DNA of 64,000 nt from Mesorhizobium loti (GTDB taxonomy: Bacteria; Pseudomonadota; Alphaproteobacteria; Rhizobiales; Rhizobiaceae), in contig NZ_LPWA01000101.1 of assembly GCF_001510895.1 (NCBI RefSeq), positions 1 through 64,000 of the forward strand, in the 5' to 3' direction. Shown here piece by piece: positions 37,190-45,172 of this stretch. Position 1 is the stretch's first letter, and every line of letters begins with the position of its first letter. Made by a program: the position numbers and the translations under genes. The notes under the pieces are model-generated. The model was not told the DNA's origin, did not search any database, and saw nothing but the letters and a program-made list of their open reading frames with translations.

Positions 37190-37801
37190 TTAGCGATCCG
37201 CCAGCGCCAGCTTGGCGCCGAGCATGACGAAGGCGCCGGCGAAGGTGCGGCGCATCCAGGTCAACACCATCGGCCGCGACACGATGTGGCTGCGCACCGA
37301 GGCCGCGAACACGCCGTAGACCGCGAAGACGACGAAGGTCATCAGCATGAAGACGCCGGAGAGCTCCAGCATCTTGCCAAGCGCGTGCGGCTCGCCGGTG
37401 CTGACGAATTGCGGCAGGAATGCAAAGAAGAAGATCGACAGTTTTGGGTTGAGGATGTTGATAAGGATGCCGGAGGTGATGATCCTAGCAGCCGAGCGCG
37501 GCGCGACATTCTCGTCGACGCTCAACCCGCCTTTCTCCTTCAACGTGTTCCAGGCCATGTAGAGCAGGTAGGCGACGCCGAGATATTTCAGCGTCTCGAA
37601 GGCGACCGCGCTGGTGTGCAAGATGGCGGCAAGGCCGGTGACGGCAGCTGCCATGTGCGGGATGATGCCCAGCGTGCAGGCGAAGGCGGCGATGATCGAG
37701 GCGCGCGCGCCGCGCGAAAGGCCGGCGCTTAGCGTGTAGAGAACGCCGGTGCCCGGCGAAGCGACGATGATCAGCGACGTCAACAGGAATTCGATGCTCA
37801 C
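37190..37801 (-). CDS. LysE/RhtB family exporter
   Basis: A 203-residue membrane protein of the LysE family: PGTGVLYTLSAGLSRGARA replaces the common PGP motif with PGT, ILINILNPKLSIFF is the central motif, and six hydrophobic segments fit the fold. It ends two bases from the AraC stop, in convergent orientation. It probably exports amino acids or homoserine-type compounds. It is a paralogue of the gene at 259-891. Confidence 0.9.
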   Translation of the reverse strand: MSIEFLLTSLIIVASPGTGVLYTLSAGLSRGARASIIAAFACTLGIIPHMAAAVTGLAAILHTSAVAFETLKYLGVAYLLYMAWNTLKEKGGLSVDENVAPRSAARIITSGILINILNPKLSIFFFAFLPQFVSTGEPHALGKMLELSGVFMLMTFVVFAVYGVFAASVRSHIVSRPMVLTWMRRTFAGAFVMLGAKLALADR

Positions 37802-37875
37802 GGTTTTCCTCCACGGCCCTGCCCGCGCGGCAAGGTATCGGGAGGTGTGAGGGTGGGCAAGCGGTGGAGAGCATG

Positions 37876-37923
37876 ATCTCCCCCCTCGTGGGGGAGATGG
37901 CCGGCAGGCCAGAGGGGGGCGCG
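37876..37923. repeat. Dispersed palindromic repeat A
   Basis: ATCTCCCCCC-TCGT-GGGGGAGAT followed by GGCCGGCAGGCCAGAGGGGGG reproduces repeat A between the LysE and YkgJ-type genes. It is the partner of the inverted copy at 37999-38066. Confidence 0.7.
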
Positions 37924-37966
37924 AAGGAACGCGAACCTCTCCGTCCTTTCCTCTTCTCGCCGAAAT

Positions 37967-38407
37967 CTACTCAGGTGTCCGACTGAAGCTCGACTGAGAC
38001 GCTGGCGGGACAGCGCCCCCCTCTGCCCTGCCGGGCATCTCCCCCACAAGGGGGGAGATCGGCAGTTCGAGCGGCAGCCCATATGCCGCCCTCGCCATCA
38101 GGCAGTCGCCGCCGCCGGGCATGCAGGCGCGGCAGACATGCGGGCGGATTTCGTAGATCGCGCAGGCCGTCCCCTTGCCCACGTCACCGCGAAGCGCGGC
38201 ACAACGGCCGCCCTCGCAGCGCATGCCGGACTGGTCGGCGGCAACCAGCTCTTCCTGGATGCGGTCGAGTTCCGCATCCTCCTCGGTCGAGAAGCGTGGC
38301 CAGTCCGCCGAATAGGCGCAGCAGGCGCCGCAGCTCTGGCAATCGAAGGCGGCCAATGCGTCGGTCAAGGTCAGGAAGGATCGGTCGTGCGGCAAGGCGG
38401 TCCTCAT
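37967..38407 (-). CDS. YkgJ-family cysteine-cluster protein with repeat-derived tail
   Basis: A 146-residue member of the YkgJ (CxxCxxCC) family. The N-terminal cluster is FDCQSCGACC, and further cysteines are in GKGTACAIYEIRPHVCRAC, probably binding a metal or iron-sulfur centre of unknown role. The start MRTALPHDRS at 38407 is preferred to 38461. From about residue 113 the frame runs into repeat A: PISPLVGEMPGRAEGG is translated repeat, so the last 30 residues look acquired by repeat insertion rather than inherited with the domain. Confidence 0.85.
   Translation of the reverse strand: MRTALPHDRSFLTLTDALAAFDCQSCGACCAYSADWPRFSTEEDAELDRIQEELVAADQSGMRCEGGRCAALRGDVGKGTACAIYEIRPHVCRACMPGGGDCLMARAAYGLPLELPISPLVGEMPGRAEGGAVPPASQSSFSRTPE
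37999..38066. repeat. Dispersed palindromic repeat A inside a coding region
   Basis: GCTGGCGGGACAGCG, CCCCCCTCTGCCCTGCCGGG, CATCTCCCCC, ACAA and GGGGGGAGATCGGC form repeat A. It lies within the 3' end of the YkgJ-type gene, whose open frame continues through it to 37967. Confidence 0.7.
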
Positions 38408-38550
38408 GCTGGCAGCGGCTCTAGCACAGAGCCAGCAAAAGCGCCCGTCCCGGCCGAACAAGATTTTTTATTTTGCCGGGAACCCTTTCGCCGGCTGCGA
38501 GTTTTCTCTTGTCGTCAGCAGTTCAAGAGCAATCGAGAAAGGTTGACGGC

Positions 38551-38593
38551 AAAAGCGCCTCCCGCGCCGTAAAAAGCGCGAGAGGCGTTTTTC
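38551..38593. terminator. Probable intrinsic terminator
   Basis: AAAAGCGCCTCCCGCGC and GCGCGAGAGGCGTTTTTC form a long stem with one mismatch, flanked by A and T runs on both sides. It lies just after the stop of the SRPBCC-YCII gene (minus strand) and could work in both directions. Confidence 0.75.
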
Positions 38594-38601
38594 ATTGGAC
38601 C

Positions 38602-39381
38602 TTACATGATCGTGCTCAACATCGGCAGGATTTCATAGCGGAAGCCGCGGCCCGAGCGCGACACCGGATCGCCGTCGGTCACGGCCCTGGCCTCGGCCTC
38701 GGCGCCGACGCGCAGGATCAGAAGCCCCCAAGGCCCGCCGGGGTCGGCGACAGGACCCGCCAGCATCATCGTGCCATCGTGGAGCAGGCTGCGCAGATAG
38801 TCGGCATGGGCGTTCATCAGCGCCCTCTCCTCCTCGGTCAGGGTGAAGGCGAAGTCCGGCCGCGGCGGGATCAACCGGCAATGGAAAACGGTCGGCGCCT
38901 TGCTGCCGGTCTCCTTGGCGAGGAAGTCGCCGAGCCAGCCAAGCACGCGCTCCCAGCCGGAACCGTGGTCGCGGCAGGAGTCGCGGCGCGTGCCGAAGCC
39001 GTCGTGGCGCAGCGTCAGCCGCGTGCCGTTCTCCACCGCTTCCAGCGTATAGGTCACGGTGGTGACATGATCGCCATCCCACGGCGCTATCCAGGTCATC
39101 ACCAGGCGGTGCGGCGGCTCGACCTCGAGATACTCGCCGCCGACATGGAAATCGTGGCCGTCGGCGCCCTTGCCTTCCGAGCGCCACGCGCCGCCGGGCC
39201 GGACGTCGGCCGTGTGCTTCGTCGTCCGGTACATGTTGTCCGCGCCCCACCAGAGCGGGATCTGGTCCCCGGCGGTGATGGCGCGGAAGACACGCTCGGG
39301 CGGCACGGCGATCGTCACCGTGGCAAGGATGGTGCCGGTGGAGATGTCTGCGATCGCGCGCGGTCCGTCATTGCTGGCCAT
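38602..39381 (-). CDS. AHSA1/SRPBCC-YCII fusion protein
   Basis: A 259-residue fusion. Residues 1-160 are an AHSA1-type SRPBCC domain (ILATVTIAVPPERVFRAI, GGEYLEVEPPHRLVMTW, WERVLGWLGDFL), a hydrophobic-ligand fold. Residues 165-259 match YCII (FHCRLIPPRPDFAFTLTEEE, LLHDGTMMLAGPV), a small domain thought to act as an enzyme or stress protein. Its ATG shares one base with the stop of the upstream ArsR gene. ArsR plus AHSA1 pairs are common in Rhizobiales, but a joined YCII domain is less so. Confidence 0.88.
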   Translation of the reverse strand: MASNDGPRAIADISTGTILATVTIAVPPERVFRAITAGDQIPLWWGADNMYRTTKHTADVRPGGAWRSEGKGADGHDFHVGGEYLEVEPPHRLVMTWIAPWDGDHVTTVTYTLEAVENGTRLTLRHDGFGTRRDSCRDHGSGWERVLGWLGDFLAKETGSKAPTVFHCRLIPPRPDFAFTLTEEERALMNAHADYLRSLLHDGTMMLAGPVADPGGPWGLLILRVGAEAEARAVTDGDPVSRSGRGFRYEILPMLSTIM

Positions 39382-39716
39382 TAGTCGTCCTCCGGATTGG
39401 CGTTCTCCAGATAGGATTTGAGATTGCCGAGGCTTTGCTGCCAGAAGTCGCGGTAAGGCAGGATCCAGTCCGCGACGTCCTTCAATTCGGCCGGCTCCAG
39501 CCTGTACACGCGCTCGCGGCCCTGCCGCTGCTCGGAAACGACGTTGAGCTCGCGCAGTATCCTCAGGTGTTTGGAAATCGCCGGACGGCTCTGCGAGAAG
39601 GCGGAAGCCAGTTCGTTGACCGGCGCAGGGCCCTGCCGCAGCCGGTCGAGAATGGCGCGCCGCGTCGGATCGGCGATGGCGCGGAAGACTGAACGGTCCT
39701 GCTCAGCTTGCGGCAT
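39381..39716 (-). CDS. ArsR-family repressor
   Basis: A 111-residue winged-helix regulator: IADPTRRAILDRL, PVNELASAFSQSRPAISKHL, RQGRERVYRLEP. It lacks the metal-binding cysteine motif of ArsR/CzrA, like other members paired with AHSA1 genes. It is coupled to the SRPBCC-YCII gene (TAATG junction), so the two form a regulator-effector unit. Its start is 86 bp from the 3' end of the SDR gene. Confidence 0.92.
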   Translation of the reverse strand: MPQAEQDRSVFRAIADPTRRAILDRLRQGPAPVNELASAFSQSRPAISKHLRILRELNVVSEQRQGRERVYRLEPAELKDVADWILPYRDFWQQSLGNLKSYLENANPEDD

Positions 39717-39801
39717 AATGCGTATCCATTTGGTTACGCATTATGCCAAAATGCTGCGGCGGGTCAATGCCCCTCGGCCGGCGGCAGCTGTCTTTGCCGG
39801 C

Positions 39802-40557
39802 TCAGCGCTCCTGGTCGGTCGGGCGGATGAGAATCTCGTTGATGTTGACGCGCGGCGGCTGGCTCACCGCATAGAGGATGGCGTTGGCGATATCCTCGGC
39901 GGTCAGCGCTTCCATGGTGGCAAGACGATGTTCAAGTCCGGCCTTGAATTCCTGGTTGGTGATATGGTCGCCAAGCTCGGTGCGCACCAGGCCGGGCTCG
40001 ATGACGGTGACGCGCACCTTGTCGGCATAGACCTCGCGGCGCAGCGACTCCGAGAAGGCGACGACGCCGAACTTGGTCGCCGCATAGCCGCTGGCGCCGG
40101 GATTGGCGACGCGGCCGGCCACCGAGGAGACGTTGACGATATGGCCCTTGGCGGCCTTGAGATGCGGCAGCGCGGCCTTGGTGGTCGTCATCAGGCCGAT
40201 AAGATTGAGCTCGATCATGCGGCGCCAGTCGTCGAGATCGGCGTCGGCCGCCGGCGCAAGCAGCATGACGCCGGCATTGTTGACGAGGATGTCGAGCCGG
40301 CCCCATTCGGAAACGACCTTGTCGACCATGGCGGCGACATCGCCGCCCTTGGCGATATCAGCTTCGATGGCGAGCGCGGCGCCGCCGGCTTTTCCGATGC
40401 GGCTGGAGAGCGTCGCGAGGCGATCGATGCGGCGGGCGGCGACAGCCACCTTGGCGCCGGCGGCGGCAAGCGCGGCTGCCGTCGCCTCGCCGATACCGGA
40501 CGAGGCGCCGGTGACGAGCGCGACCTTGCCGGCGAGTGGGGAATTAGCGGATGTCAT
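39802..40557 (-). CDS. SDR-family NADP-dependent oxidoreductase (YdfG-like)
   Basis: A 251-residue classical SDR: TGASSGIGEATAAALA binds cofactor with the following AARRIDRL favouring NADP; NNAGVML, VSSVAGRV and YAATKFGVVAF supply the active site. VEQ-like ends are absent but MEALTAEDIANAILYAVSQP is the typical YdfG (3-hydroxy acid dehydrogenase) C-terminus. It probably reduces serine-, allo-threonine- or aldehyde-type substrates. It stands alone on the minus strand. Confidence 0.92.
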   Translation of the reverse strand: MTSANSPLAGKVALVTGASSGIGEATAAALAAAGAKVAVAARRIDRLATLSSRIGKAGGAALAIEADIAKGGDVAAMVDKVVSEWGRLDILVNNAGVMLLAPAADADLDDWRRMIELNLIGLMTTTKAALPHLKAAKGHIVNVSSVAGRVANPGASGYAATKFGVVAFSESLRREVYADKVRVTVIEPGLVRTELGDHITNQEFKAGLEHRLATMEALTAEDIANAILYAVSQPPRVNINEILIRPTDQER

Positions 40558-40639
40558 GAGAAATCTCCAGGAACCCGGCCCGCAGCCTCACATAGGCCGC
40601 GCGAGGCAGTCTGGAAGCCCCGCCATCAGAGCAGTTGAC

Positions 40640-40672
40640 GCAATTCCGGACCGCGTTTCCCCGGAATTGCTT
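40640..40672. repeat. Short copy of dispersed repeat B
   Basis: GCAATTCCGG, a shortened ACCGCGTTTCC centre and CCGGAATTGC form the hairpin. Compared with the copies at 12.0 and 34.4 kb the middle part is reduced. It ends at the stop codon of the GST gene. Confidence 0.65.
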
Positions 40673-41331
40673 CAATCCTGTTCGTGCGGCCCTGGCTCCG
40701 GCCAAGGCTCCTTTGTCGCCTCCGCATACCAATGCCGCATCGCAGGCGATGCCAACACCGTATCGACATAGGCGCGGGTGACCGGCGCCAGTTCGCCGCC
40801 ATAAGTGTCGAAGCGGGTGACGATTGGCGCGTACATGGCATCGGCGGCGGTGAAATGGCCGAACAGGAACGGACCATCCTTGCCATATTGCTCGCGGCAC
40901 TGCCCCCAGATCGACTCGATGCGCGCCCGTTGCGCCTCACCCTCGGCATCGAGCGGCTTGTAGGCCTTCGGCCGGCGCAAATTCATCGGCCAGCCGTAGC
41001 GGACCTCGCGGAAGCCCGAATGCATTTCGGTCGCCACCGAGCGCGCAAAAGCGCGGGCGCCGGGATCGTCCGGCCAGAGTTTTTTCTCCGGAAAGAGGTC
41101 GGCCAGATATTCAAGGATCGCGAGGGTTTCCCAGACGATCCTGCCATTATGATTTAACACCGGGACCAGGCCGGTCGGCGAGACCTTGGCCAGGTTGGCG
41201 GCGGTCTCCGGCGTGCGCAGGCGCACGAAGCTTTCCTCGAAAGGAATTTCCAGGTGCCGCATCGCCACCCATGGTCTCAGCGACCAGGACGAAAAGCACT
41301 TGTTGCCGATGAACAGCGTGAATTCAGCCAA
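40672..41331 (-). CDS. Glutathione S-transferase family protein
   Basis: A 219-residue GST. The thioredoxin-like N-terminal domain has FIGNKCFSSWSLRPW (catalytic serine or cysteine region of the zeta/beta-like groups), VSPTGLVPVL with the cis-proline, and ETLAILEYLAD for glutathione binding. The C-terminal helical domain contains FTAADAMYAPIVTRF. It conjugates or reduces with glutathione in the cytoplasm. No clear partner is nearby. Repeat B abuts its 3' end. Confidence 0.92.
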   Translation of the reverse strand: MAEFTLFIGNKCFSSWSLRPWVAMRHLEIPFEESFVRLRTPETAANLAKVSPTGLVPVLNHNGRIVWETLAILEYLADLFPEKKLWPDDPGARAFARSVATEMHSGFREVRYGWPMNLRRPKAYKPLDAEGEAQRARIESIWGQCREQYGKDGPFLFGHFTAADAMYAPIVTRFDTYGGELAPVTRAYVDTVLASPAMRHWYAEATKEPWPEPGPHEQD

Positions 41332-41500
41332 GGCGGTTCCCCCAATTTTCGTGTCAGCTTAGTGATCGCGCAGCGAGGCGGCAAAGCGTTTTGCTGCGGA
41401 CATGCCGATCCAATGCCTTCGCCCAGCGCGTGTCGACCATGCGGAACCGGGAAGCACATCAGCCCGTTTCTCTAGCGATTGATCTCCGGGAGATGCGGAG

Positions 41501-41679
41501 ATGGTGAACATGGACCAGATTGCAGGCCTGGCCAAGCAGGTCAAAGGCTCGATCCTGCAAACCGTGGGCAAGGCCACCGGAAACCGGCCGATGCAAATCA
41601 GGGGCATGGCGGACAAGGCCACGGGCAAGGTGCAGAAGGCCTGCGGGGACATGAAGGCCGTGATCAAAAGGCGATGTGA
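41501..41679 (+). CDS. CsbD-family stress protein, frameshifted at the end
   Basis: A small CsbD-like protein of 59 residues when corrected: MDQIAGLAKQVKGS, then AQIRGMADKATGKVQKA-type repeats and GDMKAVIKK. Read as given, the frame runs on to 41785 into the neighbour; adding one A to the AAAA run at 41666-41670 gives KKAM and a stop at 41677-41679, the normal family length. CsbD proteins are abundant general-stress proteins of unknown biochemical function. Confidence 0.82.
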
Positions 41680-41697
41680 TCTGGTAGGCCTTCGCCG

Positions 41698-42809
41698 TCA
41701 CGTCTCAAACGCCTTCGCAAAGGCGTTGGTGAAGATGACTTCGCCATGGTCGCCGGCCGCCTCGCCCAGGACCACGTCCATGTGATCGTCGGTCACTCGC
41801 GCCAGCGCGAAGCCGCCCATATAGGCCGCCTTCGGCTTGATGAGGTCCAGCCCGTCGCGCTGGTAGATCATCGGCACCTCATGCTGATGGCCGTGGAAGA
41901 TCGCGATGACGTTGTAGCCCTTCAGCGCCGCGACCAGCGCCTGGCGGTCGGCCTCGCCCCACCAGTGCGGCCGGCCCGCGCCTACATCGTCATAGGCGCG
42001 TTTCGCCGGATTCCAGCGCTCGATCGAGAACGTGTCCCAGCCATAATGCTGAAACAGGATCACCGGTCGTCCGTCGGCGGCATAGGTGGCCAGATCCTGC
42101 TTCAGCCAGGGCAGGCTGCTAACCGCGCCATGGCCGGTGTCGCCGGCGAAGCGATGCGTCTGGACAAGATGCAGGCCGCCCCAGTCCCAGGAATAGCAGT
42201 CGGTGTCGACATCGTAATCCGTCGCCGGCACCGGTGGCTTGAAGAACACGCCGGGGCGATGGTTGACCTCGACATAGTCGCGCAATTCGCGGCGATACCA
42301 GTCGACATGCGGCGGCGAGCCGTTCTGGTCGAGATCGTGATTGCCGAGCCCGACATAGACGGGAACGTGGATACGGTCCGGCCCGACGCCCTGCTGATAG
42401 CGCTGGCTGAATTGCAGAAGCTGCGTGCCCTCGCTGGGCTCGGTGACCTGGCCGCCGCCATCGTCGGTGATGTCGCCGCCGGTGACGAGGCCAAGCGGCG
42501 TGCCGATGCGCGTGCCGGCCGAATGCAGGCCGGTGGCGACGCCGTTGATCTCGACCGGCCATTCCTTGTCCGAAATCCCGTTCAAGGCTGCCACGCTGCG
42601 CAGCAAGGCCGCGTCGGTCTTGCCTTCCTGTTCGCAATGAGGGCTCAGCTTGCGCGCATGCGGCAGGCATGGATGTCGGCGATGAACAGGAAGGTGGCGT
42701 CGATCGGCTGGATGCGCCGCCCAGTCTGGGCGAAAGCGGCGCGCGGCAAGGCGCAGGCCGCGGCAAGGCCGCCTGCCTGAGCCAGAAAGACTCGACGGGA
42801 AAAGGCCAT
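41698..42809 (-). CDS. Tat-exported calcineurin-like phosphoesterase, frameshifted near the 5' end
   Basis: A 370-residue metallophosphatase when corrected. The N-terminus SRRVFLAQAGG is a twin-arginine signal followed by cleavage after AAFA. Metal ligands are in FLFIADIHAC, GGDITDDGG, GLGNHDLDQ, ILFQHYGW and FHGHQHE, the full calcineurin set. The break at about 42657 (one G missing in ATGGCG) separates the signal and first motif from the rest. The start at 42809 is the minimal choice; upstream ATGs at 42827 and 42845 are possible. Substrate unknown; it would act in the periplasm. Confidence 0.85.
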
Positions 42810-43012
42810 TGTGGAGCGACGATTCATCATTTGCCGATTGAACATTCTCAGTGCCGGATCGTCCAGTTGCCGGCATCGAGACCGTCCGTTCTTTCATTTG
42901 AACCGTGTGCCGGATGAATCCCGCTCGAAACGTGAAAGGCTCCCAGGTCGACAGGGCTGCCCCAGTCTGCCATTGCTTCAGGAAGCAACCAGGACGGGCA
43001 GAGGAGGACGCC

Positions 43013-43606
43013 ATGAAGGCCATCACGACCGGTTTTGTGTTTGCAATGCTGGCCCTTGCCGGCGCGGCGCAGGCGGCCGATTGCGTCGACGCCAAGTCCG
43101 CCAAGGCTGGTTTCGTGCTGGAGAAGCCCGGCATCCGCAGCGAGTTCCGGCCGGCGCCCGGCGGCATGGTCGCGGTCGCCAACAACTACCAGTCGCAGTC
43201 GCCGCAGACGCAGTATCTCTATGCCGGGCTGATCGAGGTGTTCCGCGACAGCGATACCGGCCGGCTGTCGATGATCCCGCTCGGCGACGTCAAGAAGCTG
43301 TTCCCGCTGAAGACCGGCGCCAAGAGCAAGACCGAGTTCGTTCGCCTCTCGTCGAAGAAGACGCCGAAGGGCACCGAAACGCTGGCCTTAGCCGTCAAGG
43401 GCAAGGAGACCTACAAGCTCGGCGACTGCACATACAATGTGCTGGCGGTGAGCGAGACGCTCACTGGCGATTCCGGCGCGGTGATCGACACTTTCACCGC
43501 GCTCTATTCGCCCGACCTGCAGGCAGTGCTGGCACGGCGCTATGACGAGGGCACCAGCGCGCAGAGCGAGGTGGGGTTCGAGACGATCAAGCCGCTGAAG
43601 GAGTGA
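43013..43606 (+). CDS. Secreted hypothetical protein
   Basis: A 197-residue protein that I do not recognise. It has a clear Sec signal (MKAITTGFVFAMLALAGAAQA, cleaved before ADCVDA). The mature part is soluble with two cysteines (DCVD and GDCTYN) that could form a disulfide, and beta-rich segments near TQYLYAGLIEVF and FTALYSPDLQAVLARRY. A strong GAGGAGG precedes the ATG. Its neighbours are a Tat-exported phosphatase and a TetR gene, with no evident link. Confidence 0.82.
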   Translation: MKAITTGFVFAMLALAGAAQAADCVDAKSAKAGFVLEKPGIRSEFRPAPGGMVAVANNYQSQSPQTQYLYAGLIEVFRDSDTGRLSMIPLGDVKKLFPLKTGAKSKTEFVRLSSKKTPKGTETLALAVKGKETYKLGDCTYNVLAVSETLTGDSGAVIDTFTALYSPDLQAVLARRYDEGTSAQSEVGFETIKPLKE

Positions 43607-43634
43607 GGTTGCTCTGAGCGAAGAGGGGGCGCCG

Positions 43635-44321
43635 TCAGCGGATTGTCGGCCGCTGGAGCACCCTGCGGCGTCGCTTCCCTGGCAATCCGCTCCGTGACGG
43701 CTCGACCCGTTCCAAGCCCTCCAGACACTCCCGCAACACCCCCGCGTCCTGCGTGGTCTTAGCCATCGACATGGCGCCTGAATACGCCGCCACCGTGAGC
43801 GCGGCGAAGCGGTCGGGATCGGTCCCGCCCTCCCTGCCGGCCTCTTGATCGTCCCGCACTTTGTCGGCGATCGCCTGCCGCCAGCCGGCGAAGACGTTGG
43901 CTAAAGCCATACGGAAGTCATCGTCGGCCAGCGACAGTTCATGCGCCAGGTTGTTGAGCGGGCAGCCGCGCACATAGCCTTGCTGCTCGAGTTCGGCCGC
44001 CACCGCCTCGAACACGGCGCGAACGCCCTCGCGCGCCAAGGGCGCCGCGCGCACCGGGATTATCCAGGTTTCCTCTACAGCTGCCGCCACGCGCTCCTCG
44101 ATCACCGCCAGCGCCAGCGCCTTCTTGGTCGGGAAATGGTGATGCAGCGCGCCGCCGGTGATGCCGGCCGCCGCCATCAGGTCGCCGAGGCTGGAAGCGT
44201 GATAGCCGCGTGCCTGGAATGACACTTCCGCCACATCGAGCACACGGCGGCGCATGCCCTCGGGGTCGTTGGTGCGCTTCTTTCGCCGCGATCCCGGGCG
44301 CCTTGGAATCTCTCCTGACAT
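43635..44321 (-). CDS. TetR-family regulator
   Basis: A 228-residue TetR protein with a basic N-terminal extension, then RRRVLDVAEVSFQARGYHASSL and GDLMAAAGITGGALHHHFPTK as DNA-binding helices. RGCPLNNLAHELS marks the C-terminal TetR_C (YbjK/AcrR-like) group that often governs oxidoreductases. It is divergent from the NIPSNAP gene; two 22-bp palindromes lie between them. Confidence 0.9.
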   Translation of the reverse strand: MSGEIPRRPGSRRKKRTNDPEGMRRRVLDVAEVSFQARGYHASSLGDLMAAAGITGGALHHHFPTKKALALAVIEERVAAAVEETWIIPVRAAPLAREGVRAVFEAVAAELEQQGYVRGCPLNNLAHELSLADDDFRMALANVFAGWRQAIADKVRDDQEAGREGGTDPDRFAALTVAAYSGAMSMAKTTQDAGVLRECLEGLERVEPSRSGLPGKRRRRVLQRPTIR

Positions 44322-44344
44322 TCCGCGACGATATCAGATTGACA

Positions 44345-44390
44345 AAACAGGACAACCGGTCTGTTTATAAACAGGATGATCATCCTGTTT
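44345..44390. promoter_or_regulatory. Two 22-bp TetR operators, 24 bp apart
   Basis: A perfect palindrome at 44369-44390 has half-sites AAACAGGATGA and TCATCCTGTTT. A weaker version at 44345-44366 keeps the AAACAGG...CTGTTT ends. Both sit in the 80-bp divergent gap, overlapping the promoter of the NIPSNAP gene. Confidence 0.75.
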
Positions 44391-44401
44391 TGGAGTCTGC
44401 A

Positions 44402-45172
44402 GTGGACCTTGCTCGAAATGCCCCTCGCCTTGCCTCACCAATCGTGGAACTTCGCCAATACACGCTAAAGCCCGGCCAGCGCGAAACGCTGATCGCGCTG
44501 TTCGACGGGGAGTTCGTCGAGACGCAGGAGGCGACCGGCATGACGGTCATCGGCCAATTCCGCGACCTCGACCGCCCCGACTTGCTCGTCTGGCTGCGCG
44601 GCTTCGAGGACATGGAGGCAAGAAGGGACGCGCTGACCGCCTTCTATGGCGGGCCGGTCTGGGCCAAGCATCGCGACGCCGCCAATGCGACGATGATCGA
44701 TTCCGACGATGTGCTGCTTCTGAAGCCGGCCTGGCCGAGCGCGGGCTTCGACCTGTCGCGGCTGCATCGGCCGAGCGCGGGCGAAGCCGAAAAGCCATTT
44801 CCGGACAGCGGCCTAGGCGGTATTGTTGAGATAGAGATTCATCATTTGCGGCCAGGAACGGAGGCTGGCTTTGCTGAGCGCTTTCGGAAGGAAGCGGCCC
44901 CGCCACTCGCGGCAAACGGCGCGCGCCTGCTCGGCGCCTTCGTCAGCGAGCATGCCGAGAATACTTTCCCGCGCCTGCCGGTGCGAGCGAGCGAAAACGT
45001 CTTCATCGCCGTGATCGGTTTCGACGACAAGGCGGCGGCTCACGCCCAGTGTCGGGCCGCACGCGCCGCTTCGCCAGCATGGCGGGCGTTCCGCGATGCC
45101 ACACAGGCCGATTGCACACGGCCCGCGGAGACGCTGCGCCTGACGCGCACGGCCCGATCGCTGTTGAGGTGA
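44402..45172 (+). CDS. NIPSNAP-family protein
   Basis: A 256-residue protein with two NIPSNAP/ferredoxin-like domains: VELRQYTLKPGQRETLIALFD near residue 20 and VEIEIHHLRPGTEAGFAERF near 140. The GTG at 44402 is chosen because TGGAG lies seven bases upstream and a longer frame would cross the operators. NIPSNAP domains form dimeric alpha-beta barrels, some of which bind or degrade small aromatics. The divergent TetR protein probably induces it in response to a ligand. Confidence 0.85.
   Translation: MDLARNAPRLASPIVELRQYTLKPGQRETLIALFDGEFVETQEATGMTVIGQFRDLDRPDLLVWLRGFEDMEARRDALTAFYGGPVWAKHRDAANATMIDSDDVLLLKPAWPSAGFDLSRLHRPSAGEAEKPFPDSGLGGIVEIEIHHLRPGTEAGFAERFRKEAAPPLAANGARLLGAFVSEHAENTFPRLPVRASENVFIAVIGFDDKAAAHAQCRAARAASPAWRAFRDATQADCTRPAETLRLTRTARSLLR

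Noticed and set aside
41698..43185. 495-residue version of the phosphoesterase starting at 43185
   Set aside because: Its N-terminal part is antisense to the secreted protein gene at 43013. The true N-terminus, a Tat signal, is in another frame from 42809.
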